Source: Seriola aureovittata (taxonomy: Eukaryota > Chordata > Actinopteri > Carangiformes > Carangidae). From it: a stretch of 64,000 nt of DNA. Under the pieces are notes generated by a model that was given only the letters and a program-made list of their open reading frames with translations, had not been told where the DNA came from and searched no databases. The stretch lies in assembly GCF_021018895.1 (NCBI RefSeq), contig NC_079384.1, positions 17,909,640 to 17,973,639 on the forward strand, read 5' to 3'. Each line of letters opens with the position of its first letter. The stretch's first letter is position 1. Shown in pieces: positions 47,992 to 58,225 of this stretch. Position numbers and translations under genes: made by a program.

Positions 47992-50900
47992 CTAGAAGTT
48001 AAGGTTCTTTGGGACTTCCCAGGGAAACTCCTTCCTGCCAAAGTGTCCGTAGCAGGCCGTCTTCTGGTAGATTGGTCTCTTCAGGTCCAGGTCCCTAAAG
48101 TCCAAACAAGAAACAAAGCCATGTTCAGCTGTCCAGGGTGAAGTGTTGTCATGCAACACACCAATCGAACCTCATGACTGTAACACTGACCTGACGATGA
48201 CGCCGGGTCTGAGGTCAAAGTTTTTGTTGACGATCTGTAGAAGCTCCGTCTCCGTCTTCGGAGAGGAGCCGTAGGTGAAGAGGGAGATGGACAGGGGATG
48301 AGCTACGCCGATCGCATACGCCACCTGAAAATAAAAGACAAGAGACACAGTGAATCTGTGAATCTGTGAATCTGTGAATCTGTGAATCTGTGAATCCTAA
48401 AGGTGCAGACCAGATCTTCCACACCAAACTGGGGAAGCTATTTCTGTATGGAGATGGATTTGTGCACATGGCAGAGGAAAGGCAAACCAATCAAATGTTT
48501 GGGGCCCCTAAGGGGTAAAAGGGCCCCTGATGGCCCCTCATATTGGCACATTTTGCAATGACAACTATAAACCCCCTTAAACCTCCCATTAAGACTCTAT
48601 ACAGTTCACTGCTGCTGCCTCCAAAATGCCCCAAGTGTTGCCCCTGATGGTGTGTGCTGTAGCTAGCTTGCCTGCAGGAAAGGTGTTCAGGGAACATCTG
48701 TCAAAAAACAACCCAGACCAAAGTACATTTACAGTCTATGGGTGTAGGTGAGATTTATTTTAACAAAGCAGCTGAGATACTTCTCTGTTATCCTAAGATG
48801 AGCTCCAGGGGTTAACATCATCTTGTGAGGATAAAATACTGGAGACTTTAAGGCATTTGCAAATACAGCTGATACACTTTGATCTTCCAAAATCACCAAG
48901 ATGTTGTGAAAGCTGAGTCACATTAAACCAAGATCCACATCAGATAAACATGATCCCTTATGAGTTGTGGGAAGATTTGTTGGGGGGTGATTTCACCTGC
49001 ACCAGCACCCTCCTGCACAGTTTGGCCTTCACCAGAGACTTGGCCACCCAGCGGGCGGCGTAGGCAGCCGAGCGGTCCACCTTGGTGTAGTCCTTCCCAG
49101 AGAAGGCCCCGCCACCGTGGGCCCCCCAGCCGCCATACGTGTCGACGATGATCTTCCTGCCTGTCACTCCAGCGTCGCCCTGCAGGAGAACGATGAACGT
49201 GTAAGAATTTATTTTTTGGAATAACTGCAACTGAAGTGTTTATAACAATGTTATATTACTCTGGAAGCATGAATTCATCTTTTAATTTTACTGGCCTGAT
49301 TTCATATTTACAAATACAAATTTACAGGTAAAGAGTCAAACTTCTTGGTTTTCACAAAGGAGGTCAAACAGCACAATGAGTCTATCCACTTTTCTTAAAA
49401 TCCTCTTATTTCCATTATACTTATTTTTATAATTTTTTACAACTTGTATTAATTTTACTATCATTACTCTTGTAGCACATGTTTGTATTGTATGTATATT
49501 TGGATGTTTTCCAATAAAGGCTGGAGAGAGAGAGAAAAAAAAAGTCTAAAAAGAAGTGGAAAGAACACAATGCTGCATCCTTAAGCAGGAAATGTGGATT
49601 TAATTGTGAAAGGACTCTTTTACATCCGGTTTGGTTATGAGTCGTTTCTATTGGTTGATTGGCTCCAGCCCCGTTTGCAGTATGCATTACGATGATTGGC
49701 TCATTCACAGCTGCAACATCCAATCATATTCATTTAGGTGTTTACCGCGGGAACTACAACCGGACACTTTGTCATGGTCACTCTTCCACCTGAGTCTGTT
49801 TGCTTGCAGCAGGTGAGCTTCACGGTTCCGCCATCTTCCTCCTCCGTGATGACCAGCAGGTTGTTGCAGCCTTCGGTTCATGATACCGGTCACTTCCGCT
49901 CCGTCAGCGGCCTGTTCACCAGATTTCAACTCGCCATGACACCCGGTCTGAGCTACAGCAACAGTGAGTATCTTCTGTTTGTGCTTTTATTCGTTGTCGT
50001 GACGTGGTTTTGGCTCAGTGTGTTTTCTTGGCAACGAGAGTAAGCGACCTGTGGCTGCATGGTGGTGGTTATTGCTCGCTGCTGCTGCTGCTGCTGCTGT
50101 TCACATTCAGTCTGAGTTAAACGTGAATTATTGGCGTTTATGGCTTCATGTCTGCAGGTGACGCTACTACCGCTGAATGTGTGTGTGTTCATTTGCATTG
50201 GTATAACCCGAGTGCAGCAGCTGAGTCCATATGTTGTGTACCTGTCTGTTGCTGATGGTGCTGTACTTCTGTATGAGCTGAATCAGTCTTGAGCATCTCT
50301 TCCTCTTGTGGTTTTAGTTTGTTGCTTTTTATCTGATCATTAGAAAGAGACTTTACTCAAATTTTGTTGTGATTGTTAATTTTACTTGTATTTATATTCA
50401 TATTTCCCTTGTCTTATGTTAACCTGAGAGTGATCAATAATATTGAGTTACATGAAGAAGAAGAAGAAGGGGCTTTGCTATCCAAGATGAGCTGCGACAT
50501 GTTGATGCTTCACGTAGATAGGTTCACTTTGGTTATATGAAATATTTCCCTTGAACCAGCACAATGTTAGTCTCCTGCTGCATGTTTATGTGAGTTACAT
50601 CTCAGATGAGAAGAGCTTTGCAGTTGAGGAAAATTACAAGAGGCTTGTTGAATATTCAGGATGGCAGATCACAGTAGTTCTGTTGTTTGGATTCTTTAAT
50701 GCACTTCCTGTTGATACATAAGAAGCAGGGAGGAAACTTTGTTTTGGGAGGTTTAGCTCTCTCGGTAGAATCCACATTACTGTATGGATTCATTAAGAGC
50801 TCCTTCAAACAGCAGACCCTCTAAATTGTAAAACCATTTGCTATAAGTCGTCACTTCCTTCACGAGTCTGACTGAACTAACAAATATCTTCATTATTGAG

Positions 50901-53900
50901 TCATCAGTCAATTTAGCAATTTATATATTATTGATTTAGTTGATAATAGAAAGCAGTGAAAATGCTCATTAAAATACAAATTTCAGTTTACAATGATAAA
51001 TAAATCTGATAAAATCCTTGGAATTGAGCTGAAAACAACAAATATTTGTTGTTTTTCTTTGATAAAATGATTTAAACAATTTATCACTTATCACTCTCTG
51101 TGAATCAGGTAATAATTTGATTGACTAATTCTTTCCATAATATAATTTGGAGCATTAATCCTGATTTTATGCAAAGTTCAGGAGTTTGTATCTTCACATC
51201 TTGTCCATACTGTAAAAGTTTGAATGATCAGCTGATAGTAGATTTCTGGCATCAGAAATAATCTGAAATCCAAACATCAGGACATTAAAAAAAAACAAAA
51301 AAACAACTAAACTGTTAGACCAACATGTTTTGACTCCCTTATCAGGCTCATGATCAAACACATTAAATAGCGTTACCATGACGGCTCTGTTACCTGTGGT
51401 CCGCCGATCACGAAGCGTCCGCTGGGCTGCAGGTGGTAGATGGTGTTCTCGTCCAGGTACCTGGAGGGGACCACGGCTTTGATCACCTTCTCCTTCAGGA
51501 CTTTCTTCTGCTCCTCCAGACTGATGTAGTCGTCGTGCTGCACAGAGATCACCACAGTGTGGACCCTCTTGGGGATCACTGCCCCGTTTTCCTGGATGTA
51601 ATGAACTGTCACCTGGATGAGGAGGGAGGGAGGAGGCTTTAGCACATTTAAATTGTCAATCAGAATAAAAGACGAGCAAATAGATACAAATTCTCAACAG
51701 TAATCCATAACATAAATAATTTTCCTCTCTTCATGCCTGAGCTTTTACAACTGAGGTGTCGGGTCTTGTGAGAGTCACGTGTGCAGTGCATCTAAGGATG
51801 ATATGTGTGTGTCAGTGCTCAGGCTCAAAGTGTTGTTGAAAAGGCGTCTCCCGGCTCAGATGTTACATACCAGCGTGCTCCGCTCAGTGTCGGCTGGTAA
51901 GCACATTCTGGAGACTGCGATCACTGTCCCACATACTACTGAGTAGTATTCACTATAGAAGGGTGGCGGACCAGTGGCTGTACTCAAACCACGAGGTCCC
52001 TGAATTTAAAGATGTGTTTTGGTCCTTTTATTCTTTATCATGTACATAAGAGCATTAAGGAGGGTATTAATATTTCAGTTAATTCAGCAGGTACACTTCC
52101 TGCTGAATTAACTGGGATCAGTGCTAACTATAAGGATCTGGGGTTCTGGACTCTACAGATATGGGATTTCAGAAATTTCTTTTATTTATAAGAATGACAC
52201 AGACTCATGTTCGACAGCTGTCTGAGTTTTCATCTGCAGTTCTTTGAGATGTTTTGACACCAATGAAGGAAAGTAGGGCTGCACAATTAATCAGAATATA
52301 ATTGAAATCGCAATTTGGCCAAGTGCAGTATTCAAATCACAGGATCTGCATTTTATTTTTTTCTGGTGAAGGTAATATGTGTCACATTGTTGTGCATTGT
52401 TGCACCAAGTGTTGTGGTGCTACAGAGACGCTGCGGCCTACAAATCATATTCTCCAGATGTTTGTTTGGACGTTGGAAGTTGTGTTCATGTCTGACAAAT
52501 GTTTCCCCGCTGTGAGGGCTGGACTCATGTAAAAGCATGACACAGTATTTTATGGCCGTTTGAACTGTGTGTATACTGTAGTTTTCTTATCACCCCACCT
52601 GTGTCTTGGAGTCGGGGCGGAGCCAAGGGACTGTCCCGTTTCGTCTCAGCTCGGCCATCTTGGCGTTGAGTTTGTGCGCGAGGACGATGGTGAGGGGCAT
52701 GCACTCCTCTGTCTCATCTGTGGCGTATCCAAACATCAGGCCCTGTCCACACAGAGCGAGGAGTCAAGACTAACAAGTCATGTCGTCATCACGGTCTCTG
52801 ACGTCATAGTTCATCTTTAATGTAAATTTTTAACGGAAGTTGACGTCTGGTTCTATAGTTTCGAGTCTCATTGAGAAACATGGTGGTTTAGTGACTCATT
52901 CTACAGAAAACGAATCCAAAAGACAGTATTAGTTCCCTGGTTGTGGTGTGTTATTGTGCTTATGTAGATGACCTGGTCTCCGGCTCCGATGTCATTCTCC
53001 AGACGATCAATATGAACTCCCTGTGCGATGTCGGGGGACTGCTGCTCCAGAGCCACCAGCACGTTACAGGTCTTGTAATCAAATCCTGGACAGAGAGGTG
53101 GAGACGGGACAAATCAGAATCTAAACTCAGACACAAGACACCAATTCCCAGTCCAGTGTGTTTTTACTTTCAAACATGCATGACATAAAAAAGATTCAGG
53201 TGTTTTTCCTCTTCACCTTTCTCTGAGCTGTCGTAACCAATGTATCGGATGGTTTCTCTCACCACGCCCTGGTAGTCTACGTTGGCCCGGGATGTAATCT
53301 CACCACAGAGTAGCACCATGCCCGTCTTGCACACCGTCTCTGTTCGAACACACAGAGGACATTTCTTTCTTCTTTATTCTTTTGTTTTTTTACATGCAAC
53401 AACATAAGTGCAAACCAGGAATGTTGTGCTGTTCTTCTCTGGTCACTTGAAATTTGGATGAGGATGTCCCTGGTTTACTTAGATTTTCAAGCAGAGTTGT
53501 ACAGAGAAATTCATCTGGTTATAATTTTTGACTGCTTCACACCAGTCAAATACCTTTGTAATGCATTTTTGTTCCTGACTGGTAGCATCTTCAGGTGATC
53601 TAATATCAAGGCTACAAGTCGTCAGTCTCCTGTTTCAGTTTGACAATAAGTATGAAGAAGTTACATCAGGTAGGTGAGTTGTCGGGTGTAGAAAAGCAAA
53701 TTCAAAAACATATTCTCTAGCTTTTGGAAACCTTTCACTCTTCCCAGTGGTGGTGGAAAACAGGACGTTACTTACCACAAGCCACTTTGGCATCAGGGTC
53801 TTGCTCTAGGTGAGCATCCAGTACAGCATCACTGATCTGATCACAGATCTTATCTGGAAAAACAAGAAGAGGGTTTAGATACATTGAGCGTTTTAGCTGA

Positions 53901-56138
53901 AGCTACCAGGTCGTTTCCTCGTGTGACCTTCTGCTGCTCGGCTCAGATTTCTCCTCTGGGCAGAGCCTGAACAGACCAGATTTCACCGCTCCATCAGAGT
54001 ACTACACATCAGTCCTATTAGGAGCTACAGCACTATGAATAACCCTGGCTCAGTGCCCCCTTATGCCAATGTGACATGGTACACAGTAACCTCAGATCAT
54101 CAAAGCACTGCCACTGTCACCAACTACTGTACTAACACAGTAAAGTTGTTGTATTTCGCAGCACAGTCGTATGTGTGTAAACTGTGAGGCATGGACTGAT
54201 ACCACACTTCTTCTTTTAAGAAATCTTGTACCTCTGCATTAAATTGACGTAGCTGCTATTATTATCACACATACATGTATCTCCAACCCTCGTGGACTCA
54301 CAAGGCACCATACGCTCAGAGTGCTGCGTTTACATTTTCACATATACAGAGGTACTGCTTTTGAATAACACGCACGTCAACACAATGTTTTACTCACAAA
54401 ACTGTCCACACACAGAACAAATGATCAGTCTGGTATGAGTAGAATCGCAGTCCACAATCTGCATCCTGATTTTATTTTGAAAGTCTTGACTGGAAGTGGT
54501 GATTCGTATCTTAGTTCATATTGAGTGTTTGTTTAGAGTGCGCACTTATTTAATTACTTATGAAGTGATATATGTAAGTGTTTTGATTTGAAAGTTCAGC
54601 TGCTGCTAACCAGCTAACGCCGGCTTGTTCTGCTTCCTGTCTCCCTGCCTGCAGGCAGGTCTCTTCTCCTGCAGATGGACTATAACTCCACCGTCTTGGA
54701 CTGCAGCTGGTGACGCTGGTTCTTGTTCTGCTCCGGTGGAGAACTGGTTTGTGAGCAGAGCAGAGCAAGGACTGCTGTTTCTAGCTGCAGTTAGTGGGCT
54801 AGCTGTTTAGCAGCTAGCAACAGACTGGTTAGCAGCAACTGAACCAATAACGTAGATCATATGTCAAAGTAGCGTCAGATCGCCCAGCCCTAATTAGGTA
54901 TTTAGTATTTGGTATTTAGTCTACTAATCTTTTATCGTTAACTGAAAGTTTTATTTCTCTCAAGTCAATTCAACTTAATTTTCTCACTTTCTTTTGAGTT
55001 GAATGAACATACTACTTAAGCTCACTCAACTGATTGAATTGAGTACATGAGCAGACTTCCCAGCATGCATCGTTTATCAGTTAACACTCTCCAGAGATAC
55101 TTTAGTAGTATAGTAATAATAGTTTGAAGAAAACAGACACCTTAAAGCTGCTATAATCAATATTTTTATGCCAACAATGTATCAAATGACAATCTTAAAC
55201 AGTCCACACACAAAGGGGGGTCAACCGTAGTGAATTATTTCTTGAATCTGCAACTTCTCTCGGCTTTACACAGTTTCATTGTAAGTTTTAAGCTCATTGT
55301 TTATCTGTTCGGACACGACGGCTTTTTACAGATGTTTTCACAGAAACATCTGTAAAAAGCCACTGTCCACAGCAGACAGACACAGTCAGAGAGCAGCTGG
55401 TGAACATAGTGGAGCATTGAGCAGCTAAAGAGCCAGAGATTTCCATCAGGAGCTGGTTGAGACCAAACACAGAGCTAAAAGAGAGGGAATCATGGACTGA
55501 GATTCATCAGGTGGAGACAAACATGACAATAATGTGATACAATGTAATCAACAGTTGTTAATTCAACCTAATATTTTGCATTCCTTGAACTTGTTTTCTC
55601 CAGTTTAGTGAACTTAACTCAGCTGGTCTCATTTTTCAACTTTCAGTTAACTCTCATTTGCAAAGCAGCAGGGAACTTGGAAACTTTTGAAGTTTGAAGT
55701 TTGAGTGCAACTGGCTTGCACTTGGATTGAAATCCTAAACCACAGATGCAGCATGGTGCAAATTTTCTCTTTGATAATGACCTAAAATCCACTGCCATAT
55801 CCATGTAGTCCGGGATCCATGATCTAAATACTTCACAGTTGAACACAGTTCAAACCAGTGCTGTGTGTCTCTTCAAACTTTTTATGGTGCAGTGCCTCCG
55901 CGCAGCGCTCAGGATTCTGCACATTCCTCAAAGTCATCAATGATCAGTGAAACATAAAAGTGTTGAACGCACCACGGCCACTTCTCCTCGCTCCCAGTCT
56001 GAAACAGCTGTGGGTGAAACGCAGCATGGAGAGGAAGTCGTACTCACCAGGATGTCCCTCTCCCACAGATTCGGAGGTAAACATGAAGGAGCCATCATGA
56101 GGAACGTGGTCGTAGTTCCCGTCCATCGTACCGTTCAT
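47992..56138 (-). CDS. mat1a: S-adenosylmethionine synthase, MAT1A-like
   Basis: Makes S-adenosylmethionine from methionine and ATP in the cytosol. Nine coding exons, 5' to 3': 56048-56138, 53776-53853, 53217-53339, 52973-53085, 52599-52742, 51394-51612, 48997-49179, 48191-48324, 47992-48094. Phases agree (1188 nt, 395 aa, the vertebrate MAT1A length). Landmarks are [26 protein letters not shown] (His29), [22 protein letters not shown] (Arg264, Lys265) and [15 protein letters not shown]; the C-terminus is [21 protein letters not shown] and TACYGHFG favour MAT1A over MAT2A. The residue that is the redox-sensitive Cys120/121 of mammalian MAT1A is Gly120 here, as in MAT2[10 protein letters not shown] has Lys where the human enzymes have Gly. 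A fish-specific MAT paralogue is the alternative. Confidence 0.95.
48351..48396. repeat. (TGAATCTG)n minisatellite
   Basis: Five to six perfect 8-bp units 26 bp upstream of MAT exon 8 in intron 7 (exon 8 starts at 48324 on the minus strand), close to the acceptor region. Confidence 0.9.
48398..48996. other. MAT intron 7, no gene recognised
   Basis: Intron sequence including a GGGCCCCT-rich patch near 48500-48540. No exon-like signal was found. Confidence 0.4.
49645..49963 (+). promoter_or_regulatory. Putative nested promoter and first exon inside a MAT intron
   Basis: Four CCAAT/ATTGG boxes lie within 75 bp (49650-49654, 49658-49662, 49695-49699, 49720-49724). They are followed by a YY1-type CCGCCATCTT at 49828-49837 and an ETS-type ACTTCCG near 49892. 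CpG density is raised. An open frame starts at ATG 49849 (in-frame ATG 49936: MTPGLSYSN) and runs to a consensus donor, AACA|GTGAGT, at 49963/49964. A second donor, CAGCAG|GTGAGC, is at 49812/49813. I could not find downstream exons or name the gene. Confidence 0.4.
50078..50099. repeat. (GCT)n trinucleotide repeat
   Basis: About seven GCT units in the MAT intron, just downstream of the putative nested exon. Confidence 0.9.
50100..51393. other. Rest of MAT intron 6
   Basis: Mostly AT-rich. ATTTAGTTGATAATAG and TTTGATTGACTAATTC fragments near 50935-51140 suggest another worn GATTAATC-type repeat. No exon was seen. Confidence 0.4.
52076..52114. repeat. Perfect 16-bp hairpin, 7-base loop
   Basis: CAGTTAATTCAGCAGG at 52076-52091 is exactly complementary to 52099-52114. 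It lies in MAT intron 5. The flanks do not identify a mobile element. Confidence 0.9.
52275..52575. repeat. hAT-like relict repeat
   Basis: Starts GGGCTGCACAATTAATCAGA and includes GGCCAAGTGCAGTATTCAAA, GTCACATTGTTGTGCATTGT and GCGGCCTACAAATCATAT. This is a common fish repeat of hAT type. It ends about 25 bp from MAT exon 5. Confidence 0.55.
53854..56047. other. MAT intron 1
   Basis: Holds the repeat at 55270-55500. A possible element end at 54889 (GCCCAGCCCTAA, the complement of TTAGGGCTGGGC, a hAT-like terminus) is also present. A short plus-strand exon-like piece near 54675 is not convincing. Confidence 0.4.
55270..55500. repeat. Dispersed repeat containing an 18-bp perfect hairpin
   Basis: Matches 40160-40450 in opposite orientation. 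The arms 55320-55337 and 55344-55361 are exact complements (GGCTTTTTACAGATGTTT) around a 6-base loop. Confidence 0.7.
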
Positions 56139-56340
56139 TTTTGTCCCTGTGTTTGAAGCTGCCTGACTCGGTGTGAAGTGGGTAAAGACAGAGGAGCCGC
56201 CTGTGGAGCAGAAAAGCTGTTCTAGCACGAGATGTTCTTCTTATCAAAACAGGGGGAACAAAGATGGAGAGGTCGTGTGGTCGACTTTGGCTGCAGCCTA
56301 ATCTCACAGTCCCAAGGCAGAGCAGCCGGATAACTCTGCA

Positions 56341-56348
56341 CTATATAA
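56341..56348 (-). promoter_or_regulatory. TATA box of the MAT gene
   Basis: CCTTATATAG on the minus strand, about 205 bases upstream of the start codon at 56138. A start site near 56315 would give one uninterrupted 5' UTR of about 175 nt. A TATA promoter fits the liver-type MAT1A gene. Confidence 0.5.
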
Positions 56349-56349
56349 G

Positions 56350-58225
56350 GCAAAGACAACATACACTCATACACACACACTCATGGGGGGAGGGCGCCAT
56401 GTGAACCAGTGGGGTTAGACCATTCAGAGGCGAGAAAAGTGGAGGGAGGGATCCCCTTTTTTTTTTTTTTCTTCTTGGTGACAGTTGTTTAACTCCTCCC
56501 GTGCTGGATGTTCCCACTGTGACACAAACTGAACGTATCAAACTCACAGTGTTTGGCAGTCAGACTTAGTTTTTCTTAGTTTTATACAGCAGAGTGTTCA
56601 TTTAATCAAAGGGTTACTCTGTAGTTCCTCCACAGATTCATTCATGCCGTGTCTTTGTACCTGGGGGCCCCTGAGGTCTTTGTCTGTGGCTGAGTACACA
56701 GAGCTGCTGCCAGAGCCACGTTTTTACTGCAGACAGAGCTCAGATATGAACTGATGAGGAGATTAAGACATTAGTGAAACACATATACAAAAGTACTTGT
56801 CCTCAGTGACTTATATTATTATATACAGTATGATAATGATAAACTTTTTATAGAGCACTTTTCATACAAGAGATGTAGCTCAAAGTGCTTTACGATAGAA
56901 AATCAAATAGTACAATAAACTAAAATAGGAGGAATAGAAGGACAATGAAAATAGACAAATAGAAAACAATATGATAAAATATGTAAATGAAAGTAAAAAC
57001 AGAAACCATAATAAAAAAATAAAAAAAAATTTAAAAATGTATGTATGTATGTATGTATATATATATATATATATATGATGAAAGAAAATGTTCACTGAGC
57101 ATCTCTTCCTGCTCTTGGCAAGTGTATATGACACTAATAGATTAGTAATACTGATGCATTCATGTGTAAACAGCATTTTACTGTTGAAGCTGCTGCTTTA
57201 TATACAGTTAGGTTTAGTCCAGTGGTTCCCAACCCAGGGGTCGGGTAGCCAGATATATCTGAGGGGTCATTAGATGATTAAAGTGAGAGAACTCCTGAAC
57301 TCTCAAACTATTTTATGTTTTTATCAATACAGGTTATGTTAAATGTATTTAACATATGTCTGTATTTATAGATACATTTACAACATTTCCATCCAAAATG
57401 TAGTGAAGTATAAAGTAAAATAAAATAGATATACTGAAGTAAAGATATAAGTATGTTAAAATTCTACTTCAGTGCAACTTGTGCAAAGGTGCGTAGTTCA
57501 ACACAGACTGATGCTAATAAATTATAATTTTTTTTAATTATAACTAATTAATTCTGCTTCAAACTAATTAAAGAAATCATGGACTTTGCAAAATTAATTA
57601 GTTTCTTTATGTAAAAAACTGACTGGGTTTGAACTGCAGAGCTCAGTTGTATGGTCATATTTCAACCACTAGATGTCCGTATTTCACAGAAACGTTGTTA
57701 GTTTCAAAGTCTTTATAATAAACTGAACTTGTTTGAAGTTGCAACAAGATCTTGACAGAAAAGTTCATTTGAACAGTTAATTAACGAACACCAGTGAAAA
57801 TATTATTTATTATGATAGAGTTCAATACACGAAGGGCTGAAGTGAAGGGAGAATAGTTGCAGAGCACAAATCAATAATTACATATATATTTATATATGCA
57901 TCAAACCAAAAGTGATGAACTTTGTCTTATGAACATGTTCCAAGTGAAACACTTACAGTACATTAGTGTTTTATCTGTTTTAACACCAGTAAAAGTGCCA
58001 ATACAGTCATTTCAAATGAATCTAAAGTCCCGTGTTCAAACTGCAGTAAAAGTTCAAAGTATCATCAGTGAAATGTAGTTAAAGTATGAAAAGTAAAAGT
58101 GCTTAGTAGTAGTTTTCTAAATTAGACTGAAATTACGTACAAGTAATAAGAAAAAATAGTTAAATGAAAACGAATAAGAACCAAACTACAGTGTGAAAGA
58201 ATAAATCAGTTGTTTTTCTTTGGGT
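56350..58225. other. Intergenic region between MAT and the GPCR gene
   Basis: No gene was recognised. A relict repeat phrase (AGAGCACTTTTCATACAAGA, CTCAAAGTGCTTTACG) lies at 56855-56895. A TATG/TA microsatellite lies at 57038-57075. AATAAA-type motifs on the minus strand near 57805 could end the GPCR transcript. Confidence 0.4.

Noticed and set aside
48351..48396. Short regular repeat as a CRISPR-like array
   Set aside because: It is a contiguous 8-bp minisatellite without spacers in a vertebrate intron.
54660..54720. Plus-strand mini-exon [12 protein letters not shown]
   Set aside because: Only about 12 codons before a stop, with no partner exon; probably repeat-derived.
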